Positions 1 to 6,510 are shown, numbered from the stretch's first letter. The stretch is DNA of 8,162 nt from Campylobacterales bacterium (GCA_019752775.1 JAIELU010000137.1:1-8162); one strand, 5' to 3'. Numbers and translations: made by a program. The notes: generated by a model not told the origin, from the sequence alone.

Positions 1-164
1 TTAAAAATGATATGATATTTTAATACTTTGTGGTACAAATTTCAAATAAGGACGTTAAACTTTGATTTATAACTTAAAAAGGGGAAATTTTAAGATTGCA
101 AAAAGAGAATGCTTACTTACAAAAAGAGTATTTTGAATTAAAAAACTTGGAGCCAGAAGAATGA
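1..164 (+). pseudogene. FtsB/DivIC-like septum formation initiator, 3' end, frame-disrupted and cut by the window edge
   Basis: An open frame from 78 to the TGA at 162-164 encodes 28 residues, including LQKENAYLQKEYFELKNLEP. It looks like the end of the short coiled coil of FtsB/DivIC-type division proteins. Its stop overlaps the ATG of the next gene (ATGA). From memory, Campylobacterota carry such a gene directly before an AMIN-domain gene, which supports the call. The frame closes upstream at TAA 75-77. In another frame, 11-46 reads YDILILCGTNFK and then stops at TAA 47-49; this resembles the family's hydrophobic segment followed by G-x-N-S. Joining the two pieces needs frame changes between about 41 and 80, where there are short runs of T, A and G. 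Either the gene is decayed or the sequence here is poor. If it is intact in reality, the product would be a one-helix membrane protein with a periplasmic coiled coil. The family call is an inference; the clean tail and the broken frame are visible directly. Confidence 0.5.
149..152 (+). promoter_or_regulatory. Ribosome binding site of the AMIN-domain gene
   Basis: GGAG lies 8 bases before the ATG at 161, inside the last codons of the upstream reading frame. Together with the ATGA stop-start overlap this suggests translational coupling of the two genes. Confidence 0.6.
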
Positions 165-892
165 AAACTTTATTTTTATTTACATTAACTGTTATTTTAG
201 CCTTAAACCTAAATGCAAGAGAAAATCCATTTGAGCCAACAGATTCCTTTGAAGATGAAGTTGGGAAAATTGTACAAATGGATGAGAATTCAGTAAGAAA
301 ATCTATGGAAGAAACTCCATATATTAAAGAAATGCAAGAAAAAATGTCAAATGTGACAGGTCAAAATAAAAACAAAGTTGAAGAAAATATAAATAAAACT
401 ATGCCAGTAATTGAGCAAAAAGCTTATTCTAAAAAAGAAGTTGATAGTTTAATTCAAAAAACTCAAAAACAAACTGAACAAAAAGCAAAAGAAATAGCTA
501 AAAAAGAAGTTCAAAAAACAACTGAACCAACACAAGTAGTTTATGTGAAACCAAGAAGTGATGTAGCTGATGATGAAGCTTTATTAACTAAAACTATCTT
601 GCCATACTTAAAAGTTGAATTTAACGATAATAAATTTATTATTCATTCTGAGCATAAAGTTTCAAAAAAGTTTTCAGTTGATAATGAAAATAAAATTATT
701 ATTGATTATAAAGGTTTAGTTGAATTTAATACAAAAAAAGACTCTTTAGAATCTCAAAGTTTCAAAAAGATTGCTGTTGGGAATCATAAAAAAGAGGGAT
801 ATTACAGAATCGCTATTGAATTAATTGATAAACCTTCAAAATTTGAAGTAGACTATAAAGATGACATAATTACTATTACTAAAAAGAATTAA
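161..892 (+). CDS. Secreted AMIN-domain protein
   Basis: This 243-residue protein begins with a signal peptide (MKTLF then a hydrophobic stretch to about residue 18), with likely cleavage after LNLNA, leaving a mature start RENPFEP. Residues about 30-130 are polar and rich in Lys, Glu and Gln (for example IQKTQKQTEQKAKEIAKKEV at 98-117), probably a helical or flexible linker. Residues about 147-240 form a beta-rich domain of the AMIN type, with alternating strands such as KVEFNDNKFIIHS, KIIIDY, YYRIAIELID and DIITITKK. AMIN domains in the family bind the cell wall or target envelope proteins; there is no amidase or secretin domain here, so any enzymatic role is unsupported. The neighbouring FtsB-like fragment hints at an envelope or division setting. 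The ATG has a GGAG site 8 bases upstream and overlaps the previous stop. The signal peptide is clear; the AMIN assignment is by fold pattern and gene context. Confidence 0.8.
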   Translation: MKTLFLFTLTVILALNLNARENPFEPTDSFEDEVGKIVQMDENSVRKSMEETPYIKEMQEKMSNVTGQNKNKVEENINKTMPVIEQKAYSKKEVDSLIQKTQKQTEQKAKEIAKKEVQKTTEPTQVVYVKPRSDVADDEALLTKTILPYLKVEFNDNKFIIHSEHKVSKKFSVDNENKIIIDYKGLVEFNTKKDSLESQSFKKIAVGNHKKEGYYRIAIELIDKPSKFEVDYKDDIITITKKN

Positions 893-925
893 AAAAAGAG
901 GTAGATAAAAATCTACCTCTTTTTT
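892..925. terminator. Bidirectional rho-independent terminator between convergent genes
   Basis: A 9-bp perfect stem GAGGTAGAT (898-906) / ATCTACCTC (911-919) encloses an AAAA loop. It is flanked by an A run (891-897) and a T run (920-925), which extend the pairing and give a U tract to transcripts from either strand. It lies just after the AMIN gene (stop ends 892), and the bioB stop (926-924) falls in its T run. One element therefore serves both genes. Confidence 0.92.
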
Positions 926-1811
926 AATCTAATAATTCTTTCTTTTCATCAGGCATTACATGAAAATTCTTAGCTATTTTATAACCAAAAGACTCAAGTG
1001 CCTCAACATCATCTTTTGGAGTTTTTCCACTTGTTGTTAAATAATCCCCAATAACAAAAGCATTCGCACCTCTTTTAAATATTTCATATTGTTCATCACC
1101 AAACATTAACTCTCTTCCACCCGCAACCATAATTTTATGTGCATTTGGAATCATTTTTCGTGCTAATGTAATTAAATCAAAAGCTTCTTCTCGAGTAATT
1201 GTATTTTCAACAATTGGTAAAGCTTCATTTGGATGAAAAAAGTTTAAGGGTACATTCATTGGATCCAATGAATTAATAGCTTCAATCATAGAAATTCTAT
1301 CTTCTTGTGTTTCTCCCATTCCAAAGATACCACCACAAACAAGTTTTAAACCAGCTTCTTTTACATTTAAACATGTTTGATATCTTTCATCCCATGAGTG
1401 TGTAGTACAAATTGTTGGGTAAAAATCTCTTGATGTTTCTAAGTTGTGATTATAATTATCTACACCTGCTGCTTTTAACTCTTTTAATTGCTCAACTGAG
1501 GCTGTTCCATTACATGCAATTAATCTAAGACCTAAATTTGCTTTTTTTATGGCTTTTGCTGCTTCTGCGATAAACTTTGTTTTCTTTTCAGTTAGACCAA
1601 GTCCTGCTGTTACTAAACAAAATCCAACAGCACCATTTGCTCTTGCAATTGTGGCTTCTTTTATTATTTGTTCTATACTTTTTAATGTATATCTTTGAAT
1701 GTCAGCTTTGTATCTCACACTTTGTGTACAGAATTTGCAATCTTCATTACATGTACCGCTTTCAACATTGCAAATAGCACATAAGAATATTTCTTCATTA
1801 TTTTCGCTCAT
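924..1811 (-). CDS. bioB: Biotin synthase, radical SAM enzyme
   Basis: BioB inserts sulfur into dethiobiotin in the last step of biotin synthesis, in the cytoplasm. Numbering from the preferred start (295 residues), the radical-SAM motif CNEDCKFC gives the 4Fe-4S ligands C21, C25 and C28. C65 (GFCLV), C100 (LIACNG), C159 (LVCGG) and R233 (AGGRE) match the four ligands of the auxiliary 2Fe-2S cluster known from E. coli BioB, so the enzyme looks complete. YNHNLETS is also a BioB hallmark. The N-terminus is much shorter than in E. coli, which I recall as usual for this phylum. An in-frame ATG at 1844 would add 11 residues (MKIYLRKKSIN) but has no ribosome binding site. The ATG at 1811 follows AGAAGAG with a 7-base spacer and gives MSENNEEIF. 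With this start the gene overlaps the end of the phosphodiesterase gene by 14 bp, implying coupled translation. No other biotin gene is in the window. Confidence 0.96.
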   Translation of the reverse strand: MSENNEEIFLCAICNVESGTCNEDCKFCTQSVRYKADIQRYTLKSIEQIIKEATIARANGAVGFCLVTAGLGLTEKKTKFIAEAAKAIKKANLGLRLIACNGTASVEQLKELKAAGVDNYNHNLETSRDFYPTICTTHSWDERYQTCLNVKEAGLKLVCGGIFGMGETQEDRISMIEAINSLDPMNVPLNFFHPNEALPIVENTITREEAFDLITLARKMIPNAHKIMVAGGRELMFGDEQYEIFKRGANAFVIGDYLTTSGKTPKDDVEALESFGYKIAKNFHVMPDEKKELLD

Positions 1812-2313
1812 ATTTATACTCTTCTTTCTTAAATAAATTTTCATTAATATTTTTAAAATAACGCGAGATTATATACTCATTTTCTTTAATCTCTAGTTGT
1901 ACACATTCAATCAAAGGCTTTTCTCTTGCACAAACTTCACCTGGATTTATATAAAGGGTGTTGTTCTTATAATCACATTCAAAAATGTGTGTATGCCCAG
2001 AAATTACCACATCACTATCAGGAGTTAAGTAATATGGTAAATGCATTAGTTTAAATGTTGTATCTTTTATTTTAAAATAATAAGGTTCTTGTTTTATATT
2101 GTAATTTGAAGTTAAATCTAATAAATATCTATCATTATTACCAAAAACAGCAACATATTTTAATTCTGATTCTTTTAAAAGTTTGAGATTTTTTTCAATG
2201 CATAAATCACCTGCATGAACTAAATAATCACTTTTTATTTCTTTTAAAAAATCAATAACTTCTTTTGTATAGTCACTTTTTAGGTGACTATCCGATAAAA
2301 TACCGATTTTCAT
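1798..2313 (-). CDS. YfcE/MJ0936-type metallophosphoesterase
   Basis: This 171-residue cytoplasmic protein is a compact calcineurin-like phosphoesterase using two metal ions. All the usual blocks are present in order: SDSH (D8, H10), GD (D36), GNND (58-61, the family's GNHD with Asn in place of His), MH (H91) and GHTH (H107, H109), followed by NPGE (123-126) where relatives usually have NPGS. The family hydrolyses phosphodiesters such as bis-p-nitrophenyl phosphate in vitro; the natural substrate is generally unknown and cannot be read from this sequence. The ATG is 2 bp after the topA stop and the gene end overlaps bioB by 14 bp, so it sits inside a transcription unit. No strong ribosome binding site is visible before the ATG (a GAG lies far upstream within the topA end), which fits translation coupled to topA. 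The C-terminal 20 residues are Lys/Glu-rich and probably not catalytic. Confidence 0.9.
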   Translation of the reverse strand: MKIGILSDSHLKSDYTKEVIDFLKEIKSDYLVHAGDLCIEKNLKLLKESELKYVAVFGNNDRYLLDLTSNYNIKQEPYYFKIKDTTFKLMHLPYYLTPDSDVVISGHTHIFECDYKNNTLYINPGEVCAREKPLIECVQLEIKENEYIISRYFKNINENLFKKEEYKYERK

Positions 2314-2315
2314 AA

Positions 2316-4682
2316 TTATTTGTCAGCACTCTTTTTTGTAGTAGTTTTTTTAGTCGTTGTTTTCTTAACTGTTGGTGCTTTTTTTGTCGTTGTCTTTCTT
2401 GCTGTTGTTCTTGATGATTTAGGGGATTTTGCATCTTTTTCAATAATTTCTAAACATTGTTCCAAAGTTAAATCATTTGCTTCTGTTCCTTTTGGAATCT
2501 TAAAGTTTTTTCTTCCTTGTTTTATGTACGGACCATATTGACCTATTAAAACTTGTATTTTTTCTTTATCAAATGATTTTATTGTAGATTTTTCTTTTGC
2601 TTCATCTAATTCTTTTATTATTTCTAATGCTCTATTTAATTCAACAGTATATGGATCATCAGTTTTTAGTGAATAATACTTTGTTTTGATTTGTAAATAT
2701 GGACCAAATCTTCCAATATTTGCTTTGATTTCATCACCATTTTTATCAACTCCCACAACTCTTGGAAGTGTAAATAAAAACATTGCTTCTTCAAATGTAA
2801 TTGAATCCATATTTAAATGATCAGGAATTGCTACAAATTTGGGTTTTTCTTCATCATCTTTTGTTCCAATTTGAATAAATGGACCAAATCTTCCAACTCT
2901 TGCACTCACAGGTTTACCAGATTTTGGATCAGTTCCTATTTCTCGCACTTGTAAATAATCTTCTTTATTTACACTTGTCTCTTTTTCATCAATAATTTTT
3001 TTGAAATTACCATAAAAGTCTCTCATTACTTGTTCCCAAGTAATTTTACCCTCAGCAATTTCATCAAACTCTTCTTCAATTTTTGCAGTAAAACCTAAAT
3101 CAATAATATAAGAAAAATGGTCAACTAAAAAACTATTTACAACTTCACCCGTTGGTGTTGGGATTAATTTTTTATCTTCTGTTTTACTCACATATTCTCT
3201 AGCTTGAATAGTTGAAATTGTTGGAGCATAAGTTGAAGGACGTCCAATTCCCTCACTTTCAAGTTTTTTTACAAGTGAAGCTTCTGTATAACGAGCAGGT
3301 GGTTTTGTAAAATTTTGTTCACATTCAAGATTTTCTAACTCTAAAATTGTTCCAACATCTATATTTGGTAAGATTTTTTCAGTGCTATCAAGTGCAGATT
3401 CAGGATTATCACTTCCTTCAGTATAAGCTTTCATGAATCCGGCAAAAATAATTCTTTGACCTTTTACTTGAAATTCAAACTCTTTGTTTTTACCAGCTTC
3501 AATTTTATAAGTTGTATTTGCTATTTTTGCTTGTGCCATTTGAGTAGCAAGTGTTCTTTTCCAAATTAGGCTATAAAGTTTGTATTGAATATTTTCCACA
3601 TAAGACTTAATCATACTTGGTCTTAAAGCTAAATTTACAGGTCTAATTGCTTCATGGGCTTCTTGTGCACCTTTTGCTTTTGATTTGTAAACTCTTGGTT
3701 TTGATAGCGAATACTCTTTCCCATACTCTTCTTCAATTACAGCTTTTGCAGCAGTTGTAGCTACCGTTGAAAGATTTAATGAGTCAGTTCTCATATACGT
3801 AATTAAACCGCCTGTATGACCTGGGATATTACCTACATTTCCCTCATAAAGTTGTTGAGCAACAATCATTGTTTGTTTAACTGAAAGTCCAAGTTTTCTA
3901 CTTGCTTCTTGTTGAAGTGTTGAAGTTGTAAAAGGAGCTGCTGGATTTCTAGTGCTATCTTTTTCTTCTATATCAATTAGTTTATAAATTCCTTGATTTA
4001 AAGAGTCCTCAATTTTTAATGCTTGTTCTTCATTTTCAACTTTTGAAGTTTTACCATTTATTTTTGCCAACTCTGCTTTTAATTCTGGATTTATAAAATC
4101 AGCTTTTACTCTCCAATACTCTTCTGGAATAAAGGCTCTTATTTCATTTTCTCTATCAACTATGATTCGTACAGCTACACTTTGAACTCTTCCAGCACTT
4201 AAACCATATCTTACTTTTTTCCATAAAAGTGGTGAAAGTTCGTATCCAACGGCTCTATCTAAAATTCTTCTTGCTTGTTGAGCATCAACTAAATTTTGAT
4301 CAACATCTCTTGGATGTGCTAAAGCTTCTAAAATTGCATCTTTTGTAATTTCATGAAATACAATTCTTTTTATAGGATTTTTTTCGATTTTAAGTGCAGG
4401 AATTAAATGCCAAGCTATTGCCTCCCCTTCCCTATCCTCATCGGCCGCTAGGTAAATGGTTGTATCTTTATTTATATGTTTTCTTAAATCACTTATAACT
4501 TTTTTCTTATCTGTTGAAACTAAATATTTTGGTTTAAAGTTATCATCTGGATCAAACCCTAATTGAGATTTCGGTAAGTCTCTTACATGCCCCATTGAGG
4601 CCATTACTGTGTAATCACTACCTAAAAATTTCGATATTGTTTTCGCTTTTGCTGGGGACTCCACTATTACTAAATTCTTCAC
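2316..4682 (-). CDS. topA: DNA topoisomerase I (type IA), zinc-finger-less form
   Basis: TopA relaxes negative supercoils by cutting one strand through a 5'-phosphotyrosine. The 788-residue protein starts with a Toprim domain (IVESPAKAK with E8; DEDREGEA with D81 and D83), followed by the type IA core: GLSAGRVQSVAVR (160-172), FTTSTLQQEA (251-260), the active-site motif GLITYMRTDS with Tyr296, AHEAIRP (342-348) and EGIGRPSTYA (477-486). After about 575 come three repeats of the Toprim C-terminal type: GRFGPFIQIG (597-606), GRFGPYLQIK (657-666) and GQYGPYIKQG (714-723). There is no tetracysteine zinc finger; the only cysteines are C453 and C743. A Lys/Thr-rich tail (about 751-788) ends the protein and probably contacts DNA non-specifically, as such tails do in other TopA proteins. 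The start codon is GTG at 4682, supported by GAAGG 7 bases upstream. It follows murB after 53 bp and lies 2 bp before the phosphodiesterase gene. Function is certain; the role of the tail is inferred. Confidence 0.98.
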   Translation of the reverse strand: MKNLVIVESPAKAKTISKFLGSDYTVMASMGHVRDLPKSQLGFDPDDNFKPKYLVSTDKKKVISDLRKHINKDTTIYLAADEDREGEAIAWHLIPALKIEKNPIKRIVFHEITKDAILEALAHPRDVDQNLVDAQQARRILDRAVGYELSPLLWKKVRYGLSAGRVQSVAVRIIVDRENEIRAFIPEEYWRVKADFINPELKAELAKINGKTSKVENEEQALKIEDSLNQGIYKLIDIEEKDSTRNPAAPFTTSTLQQEASRKLGLSVKQTMIVAQQLYEGNVGNIPGHTGGLITYMRTDSLNLSTVATTAAKAVIEEEYGKEYSLSKPRVYKSKAKGAQEAHEAIRPVNLALRPSMIKSYVENIQYKLYSLIWKRTLATQMAQAKIANTTYKIEAGKNKEFEFQVKGQRIIFAGFMKAYTEGSDNPESALDSTEKILPNIDVGTILELENLECEQNFTKPPARYTEASLVKKLESEGIGRPSTYAPTISTIQAREYVSKTEDKKLIPTPTGEVVNSFLVDHFSYIIDLGFTAKIEEEFDEIAEGKITWEQVMRDFYGNFKKIIDEKETSVNKEDYLQVREIGTDPKSGKPVSARVGRFGPFIQIGTKDDEEKPKFVAIPDHLNMDSITFEEAMFLFTLPRVVGVDKNGDEIKANIGRFGPYLQIKTKYYSLKTDDPYTVELNRALEIIKELDEAKEKSTIKSFDKEKIQVLIGQYGPYIKQGRKNFKIPKGTEANDLTLEQCLEIIEKDAKSPKSSRTTARKTTTKKAPTVKKTTTKKTTTKKSADK

Positions 4683-4689
4683 TAAAAAA

Positions 4690-4694
4690 CCTTC
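4690..4694 (-). promoter_or_regulatory. Ribosome binding site fixing the GTG start of topA
   Basis: On the minus strand GAAGG lies 7 bases before the GTG (4682-4680). The resulting protein starts MKNLVIVESPAK, the expected beginning of the Toprim domain, so the non-ATG start is well supported. Confidence 0.75.
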
Positions 4695-4712
4695 ATTATT
4701 TTTAAAGTTTGC

Positions 4713-4721
4713 ATTCTAACA
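4713..4721 (-). promoter_or_regulatory. Candidate extended -10 promoter for topA
   Basis: The minus strand of the 53-bp murB-topA gap carries TGTTAGAAT, one mismatch from the extended -10 pattern TGnTATAAT. Transcription would start near 4706, leaving a leader of about two dozen bases that includes the ribosome binding site. No good -35 box is seen, which is normal for this phylum. In such AT-rich DNA chance matches are common, so this stays a candidate. Confidence 0.4.
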
Positions 4722-4735
4722 TAAATAGATTAATT

Positions 4736-5521
4736 TTACTTGTAAATTATAATCTCTTCTTCTATATCTATACTAAACTCTTCTTTTATTTTTTTCTTCG
4801 CCAACTCTATCAGATATATCGCATCTTCGAAAGTTCCAGCACCATTATTTACTAAAAAATTTGCATGTTGTTCTGAGAAACTCATGTCCCCTTGCCTCAG
4901 TCCTTTTAAATTAATTACTTCAATTAATCTTCCTGCGAAATCACCTTTTGGGTTTTTGAAACAGCTTCCAGCACTTGGCACATGAGGTTGATTATCTCTC
5001 ATTTTATTGAACTCTTTTAATTTTTCCTTACAAAAACCAGATTCAATGTTAAAAACTACTTCATATACTATTGTGTCTATTTTTGTTTCTCTATAAGAAA
5101 AATTCACATCTTCTTTTTTTATATATCCATCTTTCGTTTTTATACTATTTATATAATTAAACATTTCCCAAGATTTAAGTCCAGCATTCATTTTAACTAA
5201 ACCACCTAAATTTCCAGGTAGTTTTGCTAAAAATTCTAAATTTGCAATGTCATTATTTCTAGTATATGTAAGAAGTTTACCTGAAGTTGTTGCACATCCA
5301 ACAAAAAGAAGATTTCCTTCTTGTTTTATATAATCAAAAGTTTCACCCAAAACTGCAAATTTTTTATCTGTATTTGGAGAAATTAGCAAATTATTAGCAC
5401 GACCTATAATTTGATAATCACTATAATCGCTTATTTCATTTATTTCTAAGACTTCTAAAACTGGTCCTATTTTTATTGAAGAGTATTTTTTAAAATCTAT
5501 TGTTTTTATGCTATTTGACAT
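4736..5521 (-). CDS. murB: UDP-N-acetylenolpyruvoylglucosamine reductase, type II
   Basis: MurB is the cytoplasmic FAD- and NADPH-dependent enzyme that reduces UDP-GlcNAc-enolpyruvate to UDP-MurNAc in peptidoglycan precursor synthesis. At 261 residues it is the short type II form, lacking the extra elements of the E. coli enzyme. The FAD-binding half shows SSIKIGP (14-20), IIGRANNLLIS (38-48) and LPGNLGGLVKMNAG (101-114). The substrate half shows FSYRETK (R144), PSAGSCFKNP (182-191), where S186 fits the catalytic serine that donates a proton, SEQHANFLVN (216-225), and a C-terminal EEEIII whose Glu256 fits the catalytic glutamate. The ATG at 5521 lies 3 bp after the mqnD stop, with AAGAG 11 bases upstream inside mqnD, so the two genes are almost certainly co-transcribed. 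All key residues are present. Confidence 0.97.
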   Translation of the reverse strand: MSNSIKTIDFKKYSSIKIGPVLEVLEINEISDYSDYQIIGRANNLLISPNTDKKFAVLGETFDYIKQEGNLLFVGCATTSGKLLTYTRNNDIANLEFLAKLPGNLGGLVKMNAGLKSWEMFNYINSIKTKDGYIKKEDVNFSYRETKIDTIVYEVVFNIESGFCKEKLKEFNKMRDNQPHVPSAGSCFKNPKGDFAGRLIEVINLKGLRQGDMSFSEQHANFLVNNGAGTFEDAIYLIELAKKKIKEEFSIDIEEEIIIYK

Positions 5522-5524
5522 TTA

Positions 5525-6388
5525 TTATTTTGCTCTTAACTCTTCATATTCACTTGGGATTAAAAAATCTTGTGATTTTATAAGATTTTCATAAAAACCA
5601 TTTTTATATCCAAGTTCATACAATTTATCCAAGGCTTTATATTGTAACTCACTCATTTTTACAGAATTATCATTCGCATATAAATCTAAATATTTATCTA
5701 AAGTTTCAGCATTTACTCTAATCAAACCTTTTTCAATTAACATAGGAGCTAAAACTTTTCTATTTTTATTTGCAACTTCAACTGCTTTTATTAAAGTATT
5801 TTCATAATTTATAGCATCACTTAATGGAAGCGATCGTCTTAAACACATTCCACCAAGGGGTAATGGTAAATCTCCACCACTTAATTCTACCCAAATATCC
5901 CAAATCTCTCGTTCAACTTCTAACTGCTCGTTATAATTTAAAATTGATTCATGGATTAAAACACCTGCATCTACAGTTCCATTTAAAACCGCTTCTTCAA
6001 TTTCTAAAAAATTCATATAAGTAATTCTGGCATTTGGATAAGCAATTTTAAATAATAAAGCATTTGTTGTGAACTCTCCACTAAGGGCTACTTTGAAATT
6101 CTTTTTTAATTTTGTTCCAATTTTTTTTATAAGTTTTGGACCATATCCTTCACCAAAAGAAACAGCAGTTTTTAATAGGGCATAATCATCTTTAACAAAA
6201 GGATATAAAGCAAAAGAGATTGCGCAAACATCATATTCACCTTTTAGCGTTGCTTGATTTAAACTCTCAATGTCATCTGCGATATTTTCAAACTTTGCAT
6301 CTTTTGGAGTAACCCAACCAAATTTAATGGCGTAATACATAAAAATATCATCAGCATCTGGTGAATGAGCTACACTTATAGTTTTCAA
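5525..6388 (-). CDS. mqnD: 1,4-dihydroxy-6-naphthoate synthase (futalosine pathway)
   Basis: MqnD converts cyclic dehypoxanthine futalosine to 1,4-dihydroxy-6-naphthoate, a step of the futalosine route to menaquinone used by Campylobacterota. The fold is that of a two-lobed periplasmic-binding protein, but there is no signal peptide and the enzyme is cytoplasmic. From the preferred start the protein has 287 residues and opens MKTISVAHSPDADDIFMYYA; other family blocks are DVCAISFALYP, SFGEGYGPKL, VDAGVLIHES (conserved His) and LPLPLGG. I chose the TTG at 6388 because AAGGA lies 7 bases upstream and homology begins there. An in-frame ATG at 6481 would add 31 basic, non-conserved residues (MVRISCNKIQ...), has no ribosome binding site and lies in a hairpin. 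The gene follows nuoN after 122 bp and precedes murB by 3 bp. MqnA-like proteins share the fold, but the SPDADD opening and the GEGYGP block favour MqnD. Confidence 0.92.
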   Translation of the reverse strand: MKTISVAHSPDADDIFMYYAIKFGWVTPKDAKFENIADDIESLNQATLKGEYDVCAISFALYPFVKDDYALLKTAVSFGEGYGPKLIKKIGTKLKKNFKVALSGEFTTNALLFKIAYPNARITYMNFLEIEEAVLNGTVDAGVLIHESILNYNEQLEVEREIWDIWVELSGGDLPLPLGGMCLRRSLPLSDAINYENTLIKAVEVANKNRKVLAPMLIEKGLIRVNAETLDKYLDLYANDNSVKMSELQYKALDKLYELGYKNGFYENLIKSQDFLIPSEYEELRAK

Positions 6389-6395
6389 TTTCTTA

Positions 6396-6400
6396 TCCTT
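6396..6400 (-). promoter_or_regulatory. Ribosome binding site fixing the TTG start of mqnD
   Basis: Minus-strand AAGGA ends 7 bases before the TTG at 6388-6386. It is the only good site in the 122-bp gap and coincides with the start of family similarity. Confidence 0.72.
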
Positions 6401-6469
6401 GCGTTTTTTCTTGGGGGATTGTAACAAGTTATGGTTTATTTTTTGGTTATATTGGATTTTATTACAGGA

Positions 6470-6502
6470 AATTCTAACCATTTTTTATTAATGATTAGAA
6501 TT
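6470..6502 (-). terminator. Inverted repeat after nuoN, possible weak terminator
   Basis: On the minus strand AATTCTAATCAT (6502-6491) pairs with ATGGTTAGAATT (6481-6470) across a 9-base loop: 12 pairs including one G-U. On the plus strand the same site has a C-A mismatch, so the structure favours the minus-strand RNA. The stem is AT-rich and no clear U tract follows, so it could be a weak terminator, a 3' end stabiliser of the nuo transcript, or neither. Confidence 0.45.
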
Positions 6503-6510
6503 CTTATTAA

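Larger units (their letters stand above)
6389..6510 (-). other. nuoN-mqnD intergenic region: hairpin and probable mqnD leader
   Basis: This 122-bp gap is the longest in the minus-strand block. In transcription order it holds a 12-bp hairpin just after nuoN (6502-6470), AT-rich sequence with -10-like words (TAAAAT at 6461-6456, TATAAC at 6451-6446, both weak), and the mqnD ribosome binding site. The layout suggests a break between the nuo operon and a separate mqnD-murB unit, with a new promoter in the gap. The part from 6481 is open in the mqnD frame but does not look like conserved coding sequence. No riboswitch was recognised. Confidence 0.5.

Noticed and set aside
1577..1777. 66-codon plus-strand open frame opposite bioB
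   Set aside because: It lies wholly inside the conserved radical-SAM part of bioB on the other strand, has Leu-rich, low-information protein sequence and no ribosome binding site worth noting.
1812..1818. TATAAAT just before the bioB ATG as a -10 box
   Set aside because: A transcript starting there would leave no room for a ribosome binding site, and the gene overlaps its upstream neighbour.
2316..2430. Repetitive TTT/GTT-rich DNA that could suggest a tandem repeat or array
   Set aside because: The units are short, irregular and coding (Lys/Thr tail of TopA). There are no spacers, so it is not a CRISPR array.
2320..2541. 73-codon plus-strand open frame opposite the topA 3' end, Val/Phe-rich like a membrane peptide
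   Set aside because: The hydrophobic look is the antisense reading of the Lys/Thr-rich TopA tail (AAA becomes TTT). It is a composition shadow.
5824..6024. 66-codon plus-strand open frame opposite mqnD
   Set aside because: It is fully inside conserved mqnD sequence and has no recognisable domain.
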